Positions 44,002 through 54,953 of a stretch of 64,000 nt of DNA are shown piece by piece (position 1 is the stretch's first letter; each line of letters begins with the position of its first letter). The position numbers and the translations under genes are program-made. The stretch covers positions 3,286,001 to 3,350,000 of the forward strand of contig NW_026944387.1 of NCBI RefSeq assembly GCF_033439725.1. Direction: 5' to 3'. This stretch comes from Neurospora tetraspora (Eukaryota > Ascomycota > Sordariomycetes > Sordariales > Sordariaceae). The notes under the pieces are model-generated. The model was not told the origin of the DNA. It worked only from the letters and a program-made list of their open reading frames with translations, and did not search any database.

Positions 44002-45192
44002 CTACTGAGTATCAGGGGGTGGCATATCCCACGGTCGAGCAGCTGAGGGTAAGGCATATTTGTTGTTCTTGCTCTTCCTAGGGCTTCTTCTCCTGGCGGA
44101 CGCAGGAGCGGCGGCGGTGATAGGTCCAGGACCGACGAACCGTAGCACCCAATCCCACACTCTCCGCGTCTTGTCCAGCTGAGGATGCGTGGTTCTTGTC
44201 ACGGTCAAGTCCGAAGGGGCATAATGACCGCCGACGTCTGTTGCGTCGAGCCTTGCTCGGAAAAGCAGGTGGACTTTGGTCAGACCCTTGCGCAAACTGG
44301 AGCCGTAGACCTTTTTGGTGAAGACGTTCAAAGCGACGTTTTGAACGAGGACCACATCCCTATGCCGCAGTCCTTCAAGCATGCTTCCCTGTACGGTCTC
44401 GCAGCCAGGGGGTAGCCAGAACGTAATGGCGAAGCCAGCTTTGGTCTCGTCACCCACCAACACCTCGACCAGAGCGCGGTCTGAACCCCAGCGAGTGCTA
44501 ACCGATCGTGGCGGAGAGATGGAAATGATGCCGACGATCAGGTTGCAGGTGATGGTCTGGGGTTGTGCTTTGACGAGGTAAGCGGCCGATGGGATATCCT
44601 TGAGGTCAGTGAGGCGGTCACCACCACGGAATGTCAAGGGCTCTTTGACGTTTTCGTCTCCATGCATTGCATGAGTTGTGGTCTCCAAGAACGAAGCCGT
44701 ATCCAGGTCCTCCTCGCTCATTACCGACGTGATGGAGTGTTGCGACTCTGATTCTCTAAGCAAGTTAGCGTCCAGGTATGAGGATCGGACATGTTGATGC
44801 AGTGCAAGGGAGTGCTCGTAGAACTCGGACTCCAAGTCGCCATGGACGACAGATGATTCGTCAAATGATGGCGATATGGATGCGATAGTGAGAAAGTCAT
44901 CGGGCTGATGGATTGCTTCAGGGCCATGAGCTGGGTTGAAGCGGAAGCTGGAGTCATATTGTTGTGTGTAGCCGGTCGTGATACGTTCTCTTTCGAGGGT
45001 AAGGGATCTCCATGCGGCGGGGGTCGGAGCGGAGGCCGGGATGATGTTCTGTTCCGGGCCCGGGCGATGCACTGTTTGGATGCCTAGGAAGCTGGCAATG
45101 GGCTCATCAAATGCGACAAGTAGATCTGGGGTGTTCCAGTCAAGCGCCCGGCTCTCTGGCGCTCCGGTGAATATCAGCACTTTGGAAGCCAT
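44002..45192 (-). CDS. Unrecognised protein with OB-fold-like core
   Basis: A single uninterrupted frame of 396 residues, beginning MASKVLIFTGAPESRALDW. I do not recognise a named family. Residues about 1-130 include short conserved-looking phrases (VAFDEPIASFLG). A block at roughly 205-315 alternates strands in the manner of an OB fold of the RPA/telomere type: TITCNLIVGIISISPP, RALVEVLVGDE, FAITFWLPP, then LRHRDVVLVQNVALNVF and a YGSSLRKGLTKVHLLFR strand pair. The tail has basic Arg/Ser/Lys runs (ARRRSPRKSKNNK) that could be a nuclear signal. A single-stranded DNA- or RNA-binding role is an inference from fold style only. It shares a 555-bp divergent promoter with Erg27. No splice sites are needed. 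Confidence 0.75.
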   Translation of the reverse strand: MASKVLIFTGAPESRALDWNTPDLLVAFDEPIASFLGIQTVHRPGPEQNIIPASAPTPAAWRSLTLERERITTGYTQQYDSSFRFNPAHGPEAIHQPDDFLTIASISPSFDESSVVHGDLESEFYEHSLALHQHVRSSYLDANLLRESESQHSITSVMSEEDLDTASFLETTTHAMHGDENVKEPLTFRGGDRLTDLKDIPSAAYLVKAQPQTITCNLIVGIISISPPRSVSTRWGSDRALVEVLVGDETKAGFAITFWLPPGCETVQGSMLEGLRHRDVVLVQNVALNVFTKKVYGSSLRKGLTKVHLLFRARLDATDVGGHYAPSDLTVTRTTHPQLDKTRRVWDWVLRFVGPGPITAAAPASARRRSPRKSKNNKYALPSAARPWDMPPPDTQ

Positions 45193-45747
45193 TCATGCTT
45201 GTGACGATTTGTGATAGTGACGGGAGTGCGGTTTGGGGTTTGGTTGTGAAGAAAAAGGAAATGCGGGGCCCGGGCTGGCCAAGTGAATTGAATTCAAGGG
45301 ACCCAGTACTGCCGGCCGAACACCACCAAATCCCCGAACGGCACGGACTTGAACTCTCCAAAGCCCGGAAGTGGTGCCCCGACCCCGATCTCACGGTTGA
45401 AATCTTTCCCGCCAAAGACGATAACAACACCGAACAAACCCTCTTTGCCAATCGAGACAGTACCCACGATCCATTGGCCAGAAGATTCCCTTCTGCTGGA
45501 ACACAGAAACAAATATACAATCACGTGTTAGAATGTCTGAAGTAGATGAAACAAACCAATCGGACAGGGGCCGGAAAGTCTCCACAGAAATGATCGCGTC
45601 GGACTCGGACGGGACCCCTTTCAGACCGACAGCGTGACGGCATCCCATCTCTCTGGCGCAACTCCTTTCCGTCCGCCATTGTAACCCGCACATCTGTCAC
45701 GCGTAATTGACCTGTATCGCCTTACTCCAGTTACTTTCCGACAAAAC
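45193..45747. promoter_or_regulatory. Shared divergent promoter region
   Basis: 555 bp between two genes read in opposite directions, the OB-fold-like gene and Erg27. It must hold both promoters. No TATA box stands out. Confidence 0.5.
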
Positions 45748-47245
45748 ATGGCCCCGGCACCATGGGATTCAGTCCCTCCTGAGGACACCCTCTTCGCTTT
45801 GGTTACTGGCGCCAACAGGCAAGTCTCAACATCTATCTATCCATGCCTGATGGAGGTAACATGCTAACATTCAGTGCGACTTCAGCGGAATCGGTTTCGC
45901 TATTTGCCAACGCCTGATCGACGAGTACCTCACGACGCGCTCCCTGACCTCCCACCTCGTCGTCATCCCCACCACCCGCAGCGTCAAGAAGTCGCAAGAA
46001 ACCATCGATGCTCTCCGCCAACATGCCCGCGAATTCGCGACCACCTCAGACATCCTCCGCTCCCGCGCGGGTCCCAACTACGATCCCCGATCAGTCACGA
46101 AGCGCATCCACATCCTCAGCGTCCAACTGGACCTGTGCAACCTCGCCGACGTCCACCGCGCCGCCGAACAACTCGTCAACGGCACCGTGAGCAGCCCCGC
46201 CAACGATAACGATGCCTACTTCACCTCCCTCACCGACGTGAGGATACCCCGTCTCGACTCGGTCATCTTCAACGCCGGCATGGGCGGCTGGACCGGTCTC
46301 GACTGGCCCAAGGTCTTCCACAACATTTTCACAAAGGGTCTCGTCCAAGCCACCACCTGGCCGACCTTCAAGGCCGCCACGGCCGGGCACGTTGTCAACC
46401 CCTTGCCCGACGTCAAAGACGAGAAGGTTCCCGAAATGGGCCAAGTCTTTTGCGCCAACGTCTTCGGCCACTACCTCTTCGCGCACAAGCTCGTGCCCCT
46501 GCTCAGCCGCTCCGAGTCCGACTCTAGTATCCCTCCCGGCCGTATAATCTGGGAATCCTCCATCGAGCCCGGGTGGAAGAACCTCGAGCTCTCCGACTTC
46601 CAAGCCATCAAGACCAACGCCGCCTACGAGAGCACCAAGCGCCTGACGGACGTGCTTTCCCTAACGGCCACCTTACCCTCGGCCCGCCCGTTTGTCAACT
46701 CTTATCTTCAGCCGGCCACCAAGTCATCAAACTCACCAGCTACCCCACCCATACTCTACCTCGTCCACCCGGGCATCGTCCAAACGACCCTCTTCCCGCT
46801 CAACGCCTTCATGTTCTTCTGGTACCGCGTGGTGCTGTACATTGCGCGCTGGCTCGGCTCCCCCTGGCATCCGATAACGGGGTACAACGGCGCCGTGGCG
46901 CCCGTGTGGCTCGCGTTGCAGGAGCAGGAGGCCTTGGACGCGGTGAATGCCGAGCATGTGAAATGGGGGTCGAGCACGGATTGGTGGGGGGAATGCAGAG
47001 TGAAGAAGACGGAGGTGGAAGGGTGGGGGTGGGATGGCACGGTTGAGACGAGGAAGGAGCTGAAGAATGAGAAGGGGGAGAGAGGGATGGGGAGGAAGAT
47101 TGTGGGGAGGAAGTCCGGGGCGACGGATTTGACGGAGGAGAAGAGGGTTGAGTTTGAGATGTTGGGGGTGGAGTGTTGGAGGGAGATGGAGAGGTTGAGG
47201 GGGGAGTGGGAGGGGAGGTTGGAAAGGGTTCTTGGGAGGAAGTGA
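45748..47245 (+). CDS. erg27: 3-ketosteroid reductase of ergosterol synthesis
   Basis: Short-chain dehydrogenase that reduces the 3-keto group during C-4 demethylation of sterols, working with Erg25, Erg26 and Erg28 at the ER. Two exons (45748-45818 and 45886-47245) give 476 residues. The intron is a GC-AG type: donor CAG/GCAAGT, branch CTAAC, acceptor TTCAG. It cuts within the cofactor motif TGANSGIG. Other family marks are the NAG motif (FNAGMGG) and the catalytic YESTK, with the upstream Ser in WESS. Hydrophobic MFFWYRVVLYIARWL near the C-terminus fits membrane association. The protein is longer than yeast Erg27 (347), mainly through inserts (for example around residues 130-180) and a charged tail that is Gly/Lys/Glu-rich. 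It converges on the transporter gene, leaving 254 bp. Confidence 0.93.
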
Positions 47246-47499
47246 TGTGATGCATGATGGTAATGAGATGAGGTTGGTTAAAAAGTAAACATTACCCCTG
47301 TCCTGCTTTGAAGGGAGCAGAGGAGCGAGAGACCTAGATATACAAAATAATAATCCTAATTGATGTACCCAAAACCCGCCACAGGGGTATAAACGAGAAT
47401 GTGCATCCTCATAACATATAAACAAACCATAACACATACACACCGTCATCCATCATAACGTCATTGCAGACCCCAACCCTCAGCAAGAACAGAGAGAAC

Positions 47500-49935
47500 T
47501 CACGCCGTCCCCTCCGCCCCAAACCCATCCCCCCTCCCATCATCCGACCTCACCCTCCTCAAACTAACCCTATCCCCCCTCCCAAACAACCCAAGACAAA
47601 GCGGCACCGGCACCGCCACCATCGCCACCACAGCATGAAACACCAACGCCCAATACATATTCCCATCCGGCCTTCCCCCCCTTCCCTTCTCCTCCTTCAA
47701 CGCCCCCGAAACAATAATGAACACCCCGCCAAGTACCTGTCCCCCGCTCCACGCCAACGTGCTCGTCACCTCCGGACTAATCGGGTGCGTCACCTCCACC
47801 AAGAACTCCACCACCACCGGCACCAAACTAAAGCTCGCAGCGCCCAGGATGGCTAAAATGACGTACGGCCCGGCCAGGCCGGCGGAGGCGCGGGTGGAGG
47901 GCATCCAGAGGAAGATGAGGTAGCAGATACCAATAAGCGGGACGGCGATGCGGATTGTGGTTAAAAACGCTTTAGTCCTGTCGATTATCGGGGACGTGAT
48001 TGCTGACACCACTAAACCGACGACGATCAACACGGCCCCCGCGATGCCGGCTTCTTCGTCCGTGTAACCGTATGGTTCCATTACTTGATTAAGTAAAGAG
48101 GAGAGGGAGTTGAAGGTGCCTACGTAAACGGCGAAGGGGATGAAGAGGAGCCAAAATTCGGCGTGACCAAGTAAGATGGCGGCGGAGGTGCGGAGGGTGA
48201 GTTTGGGCGTGGTGGAGGAGGGTGCCGCGGGCGTTGGAGGCCGAGAGGGGATGAAGAAGGCGGGGACGGAGCAGATGGAGGAGATGATTGATACGTAAAG
48301 GACCATCTTGCTCACGTCTGATGGCTCGTTAACCCAAAACGGCACAATGAGCTGGCCCAGCGCAGCGCCAAAGGGGTTAGCGAGGGAAGTCAAGGCGGTG
48401 GCGGCGACGCGCCCCCGGTTGGTGAACCACAGGTCGGAGTAGCGGGCGGGAGCGGCGAGCACGAAGGGTTGGGCTAGGCCGACGAGGATCTGGCCGAACA
48501 TGACAACGCCGAAGTGGCCACCCGTAGGCGAGGAAGAGTGGGAGCCGCTGTAGCGGACCCAGTTGCCGATGAGCAGGAGGGCGGCGGCAGTGGTGATGGA
48601 TAACTTGGGGCCGAGGTGCAGGACGTAGATGACCAGGGGGGTGATGAAGGTGAAGGCGAAGAGGAAGGCGGTGCTGAGCCAGTTGATGGTCGTTTCGGTG
48701 GTGCGGAAGTAGGCGGCGGCGTGGGCGGCGACGGGGGAGAAGGTGAGCCACTGGGAGGGGGGGGGGGTTTGTTAGTTGGGGTTCGTGATGTCCTTGTTGG
48801 TGAGAGGGCTGGTTGAAGGGAGGAGTGAGGTATCATCTGTGAGTGGACTTCTCTGTTCTCTCTCAGGAGTATATGTTTTGTTGATGTGTAGAGTTATTCT
48901 GAAGGTAAACATCGACGTGACTCGATGACTGAACCAAGCTGATATAGAAACTGAGAAGTGACTGCCACAACACCATGACATCAAATCCAGTGCAAGGGGC
49001 ATCCAAGAACAGAAGTCAGAAGTGAGAGTGCAAATAAACTTTCAACAGCCCAATAACAGTGTAAGACGGGAAGGAAGGAAAAAAAAGGCACTTACATCCC
49101 AACTAACAATGATATTCAACAACGTCAACTGCACCAACCCGAACCACCTCCTCTTATAGACCTTATACACGACCGGTCTTCCCTCACTGTCTCTTTCCAC
49201 TCTTTGCTCATTTTCGTCATTGTCATCCGCTCCGTCAATTCCAAGTCCGACGCCGCCACCGCCACCGCCGGCCGTCTCCCCGGCACTCCTACTAACCGCT
49301 GTCCCCTCCGTGATGCATCTGATCCCCGTTCCGGTCCCGGCGCCGAGCGTGGTGGAGACCACCGATCCCGATCCGGAGTCGGTGGATGCTGACCTTGACC
49401 TTGATCCACTACTGCCGCTGCTGCCGATGCCGCTTTTTTTTTCGGAATCCGATACCCCACCCCGATTACCCACCCGCCTTTTCTCATCGCCAATCATCGT
49501 TGTCGTCCTTGTCGTCGTGGAATTGTTGTTGTTTTTACTCGGACTTTCCTTCATTTCGATGCCCACTATTTCGATATCGCTGCGCTTTTTCTTCATGTTG
49601 TTGCTGCTGCTGCTGCTGCCATTTCCACTGCTTGCCGTTCTACTACTACTGCCATTGCCATTAAGATTAAAATTGGTGGTACCAGGAAGTTTCGTATGCG
49701 GATATGATAGCCGAGCTTGAGGACAATCGTCGTGGCTGTCGCGGTGCGAGCAGGTAGTATGGTGAGAATGCCGGCTGCTGTGGATGGTAGCCTGGTCATG
49801 GTCATGGTCATGGTCGTGGTCGTGATCGACGTCCATTGTATCTCTTAATTCTTGCCAGCGTCCTTGTCCTTGGGCTTGGTGATGTCGTCCTTTGGCGCTA
49901 CCTCCTCTGCTGGGGGATCGGAGGCTGCTGCTCAT
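47500..49935 (-). CDS. MFS transporter, SLC49/FLVCR-like
   Basis: Two exons (49935-49096 and 48750-47500) give 696 residues. The first 255 or so are disordered and hydrophilic, with a His-Asp repeat ([11 protein letters not shown]), Ser/Gly/Asn runs and basic patches. The phrase [21 protein letters not shown] then begins the first membrane helix. After the 345-nt intron comes [15 protein letters not shown], followed by about eleven more hydrophobic helices, including [20 protein letters not shown]. The YKRRW entry and [13 protein letters not shown] are typical of the SLC49 (FLVCR/DIRC2) group, some of which move heme, choline or small amines. The substrate here is unknown. The start at 49935 is chosen because the upstream extension begins with TTG. 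The frame ends at 47500, but a GTGAGT just before the stop could be a donor to a further exon. Confidence 0.88.
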
Positions 49936-52060
49936 TGCGTTTTGCGCTTGTTGCGCCTTGCGAAGCGGCTCTGCTCTGTTCTTGTATTTTTTGTTAATCC
50001 CTTTTGTTTCTTTTTCGAGGGGGGGAGGCGGCTCTGTTGTTACTTTTGTTTGTGGCGCCCCCTGGATCAAGTTATCCCAAGGAGTTTGTTTGATTTAGCT
50101 TGTTCGCATTCGGATTCCAGTAACGCGCTTCGGTCACGGTGTGCAGGACATTATCTCTGTCTGAATGGCGCTTCGGTGCCAGTGTGCGAGTTTGTAAGTC
50201 CGAGCAGCAGAAAGGTTACCTGCCGTCCGTCTGGTGTAGATGCGAGCGAGCGCAAGAAGATGACAAGATGTAAAAGATGGAAGAGCGACGCGTGTTCACA
50301 TATTTGAGATGATGAAAATGAATGAATGATACGGTCGCATACTACCGCACCGCACCTTCAGAACTTCTGCCTGCAAAGAAAGGAAAGACGGACGGGACTT
50401 CGGACTCGGATATTGATCGCTGCACATTGGATGTGGGACAGAATGGCACGCTACTTATCACGCTTTCAAAAAGTCTCGGCATCCAAGAAAAGAATAAGTT
50501 TCCCCCCCAAAACCGCTTTTCTAGCAACCTTTTCATTTCTTGGCTAGCGGCGCGGCAAGCGTGTGATATTCACTTTTGAAACCGAACCCGAACCCGTTTG
50601 TGTTCGTCTTCCCCAGATTTTCTGTTACTGTGTTCAATGTGTTATGTACATAAATTGGTGCTAGGTGTTCCATCAACCAGGAAGGCGGAAGCGAGAAACA
50701 TTTCAACTCATATCTATCTCCCTTGTCTTACTTCGCGAATCTTTCTTTGTCCGAACGTGTGCCTGTTCCGCCTCACTTCGTTGCGAGTTTCTACATGTTA
50801 AGTATTCCCAATAACTCCCCATTATTTTCAGCCCGTTTGCTCGAGAAAAAAGAAAAGGTCGAGTCGTAACGGAATCAAGTCACAGTCTTAAATCCCCCCC
50901 GTCATGATATCTCCGACTCGTCTACCCACCATCTCAAAAGTCACCCATCCATCCAGTTTTAACCCCTCACTATACTGCCGTACTCACCCCCCCCCCCCCC
51001 CCCCCCCCCCCCCCTTGCTGCCACATGCCATCTTATCCCATGCGCAATGCACAAGGTCGCATTTATGTACGAACGCAAGCTAGAAAACAAGTCGAGTGCG
51101 TCGGTACTCTCGGTGTATGTACTCAACAATGAGGGGTTGGTTATCTCGGGTTTTATAAAAGACCCCCCATCAGATAGATCATCAACACCCATTTGGGACA
51201 TTTGCACGAGAAGCGACAGTGTAGACTTACAGTATAGAAAGAGGCCGCGCCAATCATTTGTTATGGGATTAAAGACGCCTTAGAAGCTCACTCCTTCTCT
51301 CTTGCTTCGAAGTGTTCGTTGGCATAATATAATTTCCGACCGGATGGACGCACCGTGAAACATGTCTTTCCATGTGAGGCGAGCGCAACGTGCGAGAAAC
51401 AACAACACCGACTGGGAAAAGGGCATGTAAGCAAAAAAAGGAGGTCTATTGAGAGGCTTCACCTGCGTCTGCTTTTGAGAGTTAGGTGACTTCGGAAGGA
51501 TTATAATACAGAAGAGACACAACAAGGCTGGGGAAGGAAGAACCGAATCAGATGGGGACATGCCGAAACCATAGGAGAAAATGACTGCGCCATGTCGCCC
51601 CGCTTCCCCCAGCCCTATATATACGTTCGTTTGGAGAGGGAGGAAGGGTACTAAAGTGTAAACACATTCATCATACAGCATGCATGTGTAACCCTTGGAA
51701 GCCCCCTTTTCCTTTTCCTCCCCCTTTTTTTTTTCACCTGGCACTGTTTCGTTTTCCCGTTTCTGTTCGTATTCCAAGATGGCTGCTGATGATTTTGAAC
51801 TTTGGCGATTGGATCCTCATTTGCTTTCTATTCCCGGTCGTCATCGTAACGATTGAACGTACGTTGGTTGTTTCCTTCGTGTATCTTTGTCTATCGTAAA
51901 ACGCCCCATTGTCTCCATGTAAAAGAAATAGCTCCTCCGGACTATAACCTTGTTGTTGTTCGAGGGGTCGCTTTTTCGTCATCGGACTGCCGAGCGTTGG
52001 GGTCAAGAAAGTCGCAGGCGCATCAGGAGTGCGAAACGATCGTCAAGGGAGATCGATCGC
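49936..52060. other. Intergenic, with poly-C tract
   Basis: About 2.1 kb between the transporter start and the QCR6 stop. It contains the 28-base C run at 50987-51014. No protein or RNA gene is supported. Confidence 0.5.
50987..51014. repeat. 28-base C homopolymer
   Basis: An uninterrupted run of C follows TACTCA. Runs this long can form G4 or i-motif structures and are prone to slippage and sequencing error. Confidence 0.9.
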
Positions 52061-53161
52061 TTATTTGAGGACGTTCCAGAGCTTGGGAGCGGCGCACTGG
52101 GTGGCGCAGTGGACGAGGTGGAAGACTGTTGTTGTCGCGCAAGGTTCCTAGTGAGTAAAGCCTGTCTTGTGTGCCTGTGGGCGAGGAAGGGGGACTCGAT
52201 CAACGTACACTCCTCAACGCAGTCCTCCTTGGTGTCAGAACCAGCGCCGGTGACGCGGGCGGCGCACTCATCGTAGTGGTGCTTGGCGGGAGCGCACTCC
52301 TTGGAGTTGCGGCACTCTGTAAGCAATACCCCCGTCAGCACATCATGTTCCGTCTCGAGTTGGGCTCCGTAACGAGTAAGTGTCGGAGAACGTTGTGTGA
52401 AGATGCAAGGCTGGGCGAGATCGACGCAAGTTCGGCGGTCGCGTGTCATTGGCAGTTCTGTTTGTTGAGAAGCAGACCAGTGCCGGAGGCTCGGCGCGGG
52501 AACGCAGGGCTCCCATAGGTGCAAGGTGCGTCGAGGTGATGGCGGCGGAAGGCCGGATGGTTGTGGTCGTCGAGTGATGTTGTATATGTGTTGGTCCGGA
52601 CATGGGGAGGGAAGGGAGGGAAAAGAGACAGGTTACCCACCCTCCTCGAAAGTCTCCTTGGGGTCTTTGATCTCATCCTCGTCCTCCTCCTCCTCTTCCT
52701 CCTCAGCCTCCTCCTCGGGCTCGTCGGCGGCGGCGGCGGGCTCCTCAGCCTCGGTCTCCTTGGTGGTCTCCTCAGTGCTCTCGGAAGCAGGGGCAGCCTA
52801 TAACATGAATTGACCGTCAGCATGCTTGCTCTCCCACTTCCCCGTATGTCTCTCTTCTCCATGGCTTATGACGCAAACAAAGCCCTCAACCACGGTACAT
52901 CCCCCACCATGCCCCTCTATTCCTACAGGAGGTAGGGCAGAGCTTCAACCATCGTGTTGACTAAGCCTCCTCTCCTCTCTCTCATCGTGGTGGAATGTAT
53001 CTCTGTCCAGAATTCGGGGACCCGGGGCATATGAAAGGTTGGTGATGGTGGTGGTGGTGATGGCATACCTCAGCCGGGGTATCGGCAGGGGCCTCGGCCT
53101 CGACGGTGGCCCACGGAGTGGCCGCGTCGATGAGGTCGGTGACAGCGTCCCAGAAGCCCAT
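52061..53161 (-). CDS. qcr6: Cytochrome bc1 complex subunit 6 (acidic hinge protein)
   Basis: Small intermembrane-space subunit of mitochondrial complex III that sits next to cytochrome c1 and helps cytochrome c binding. Four minus-strand exons (53161-53069, 52797-52641, 52316-52209, 52125-52061) give 140 residues. The start is MGFWDAVTDLIDAATPW. Then comes a long acidic stretch (about residues 59-74, mostly Glu). A Cys-rich core follows: ECRNSKECAPAKHHYDEC, then DCVEEFFHLVHCATQC. The tail is KLWNVLK. These are the hinge-protein hallmarks, including the paired cysteines that form disulfides. Junctions are GTATGC-ATAG, GTGGGT-ACAG and GTACGT-ACAG, and all keep frame. Length is close to yeast Qcr6 (147). 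Confidence 0.95.
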
Positions 53162-54215
53162 TTTGAATTTCGCGGGGGTGGCGGCGAGAAGAAGGTTGCG
53201 GTGGTCTTGTCGGTAGGTTGTTGATATGGCGCGACGTTGAGCAAGCTTTCTCGATCAAAAATCGGGTAAACCGAGCTTCTTGCTTGGCTCCAGTGCTCCC
53301 GGGTGGCCCCAGCTCCTGGCCCGAGCGCTGCCTCTCGCCGTCCCTCTTGCAATTGGCAATTGCTGATTGGTCTGTGCCTATCGATAGGTACACGCTCAAG
53401 TGGAAGCTGCCCCCGGGTAATCCCGCAGTCATGGACGGCGTCACGTGCAAGCACTTTCACGCTCTCGAGGGGAAACTTAAACTTGGAAGCTCGTCTGGGT
53501 CAGTGCGAGCTCGAGACCGTCTCAACTGTGGTTTATGTCTGGACTCAGCTGTGAGAGAACTTCATGTCTTTATCAAAACCCCCACGCCGCCGCCATTGAT
53601 TACTGTCTCGACTGACCGGCTTACTGAATAGGCAATCGCTGGCAAGAACTTGCTTGCTTTCTGACAGCTGAGCAACACAGTATCGCTGGCGTTGCTGTCG
53701 TTGCTAGCCCTGTCATCACTAATACGTGACAGGCAGCCGCTTTCTGTTTCTGTCCGATTATGCACACCACAGATACTTCCGAAGAGCGAGACATCGACAA
53801 GGGTTTTTCAAGGTTTAAGAGCCAATGGATATTTGACAAACTAAATATGGACTATACGCTACAACGAAAAAACGGTTTGCCTCCATTTGCTACTGACATC
53901 CATCCACTTAGGGACGGCGGCCAGTCCGACCAATCACATTGTGTTTCTGACGTTGTAATTCTTTTTGTTCAAGATCCTCTTTTGACTTCACATATATAAT
54001 CCTAAAGACTGACGCTAGATTGACCGTACAGACTCCTGTCACCAACAGTCGTATAATGTGCATGTTTTTCTTGTTGATCGGCGGCATTGAAGGAGAAATG
54101 TCAACTCGGAGATATTCGAATGTTTGCCTATTTCGGGGCAGCGCTGGAGGCGGTTACTTTGTGTCCCCGGGCCAAACCACATCTTGAACGCAATCTTGAC
54201 GAGAAAGTCGGGCAT
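53162..54215. other. Intergenic, QCR6 promoter at left
   Basis: About 1.05 kb without a supported gene. The first few hundred bases upstream of QCR6 should hold its promoter. The rest is the 3' flank of the WBP2-like gene. Confidence 0.5.
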
Positions 54216-54953
54216 TTATGCCGTGTAGTCCGGAGGTGGCTCATCCGGGCCAGGCTGGGGCACTTGGTTCCGATCGCTTGTCACGTTCCCAGACGGTCCA
54301 GACGCAGGTGTGCTCGAGGAAGGCCCAGACGCTTGAGCATCATCGTACGGAGGTGGAGGCTCGAGGTTTTGCCCGGGGGTCAGTCCAAGGCTTTGGGCGT
54401 GGAGTAGTCGGTCCCTCAGCCACTCATACTTTGCTTGGAAGTCGCTGTGTCCGCCATCCTTGAATGTCAACTTGCACTCGATGCGGGGGATCTCCGGCGG
54501 TACGCCCCCGTTTGGAATAGGTCTGACTATAGATGTCCAGCTCCAAGGCCCGATCCAGGACGAGTTAATGCGGACATCGCTGAAGTTTAAGGGAGGCGCG
54601 AAGAAAGATCGAAAAGCCTCGGTCGACCTGGCTGGGAGGTAAATGATCTATACGCTAGTTAGACCGCAACATCAACATGTCGTTCAAGAAATCAGAGCCG
54701 AACTTACCCTCTCGTTGGTTATGTATACAATGCCATTGTCGCTCTTGACAGAGAAAGGCTCTGCTACCTGCAGCTCCTTCGGGACCGAGAGCTCAAGGCC
54801 AACTCGCGGCTTGGAGGTGAGGAGAATCTTCTCTCCAGGGAGTTTCTGGATCTGCCCATCACGGGTCAACATGACCCAACTTTCTTTCTCGTCAGTAATC
54901 GAATGCTGAGCAAGCGTCCATCTGTGCGCCTCGACCAAGAATTGGTCGGCCAT
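54216..54953 (-). CDS. WBP2-like GRAM-domain protein with PPxY motifs
   Basis: Two exons (54953-54708 and 54647-54216) give 225 residues, with the intron between codons (GTAAGT...TATAG). The N-terminal MADQFLVEAHRWT precedes a GRAM-like beta domain (residues about 30-130). It includes GEKILLTSKPRVGLEL, NGIVYITNERIIYLP and FFAPPLNFSDVRINSSWIGP, then CKLTFKDGGHSDFQAKYEW. This is the order seen in WW-domain-binding protein 2 and its fungal relatives. The tail is Pro-rich with two PPxY motifs, PPPPY near residue 187 and PPPDY at the C-terminus. PPxY motifs bind WW domains such as those of Rsp5-type ubiquitin ligases, so a link to trafficking or ubiquitylation is inferred. Upstream in-frame ATGs exist, but 54953 matches the family start. 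Confidence 0.88.
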
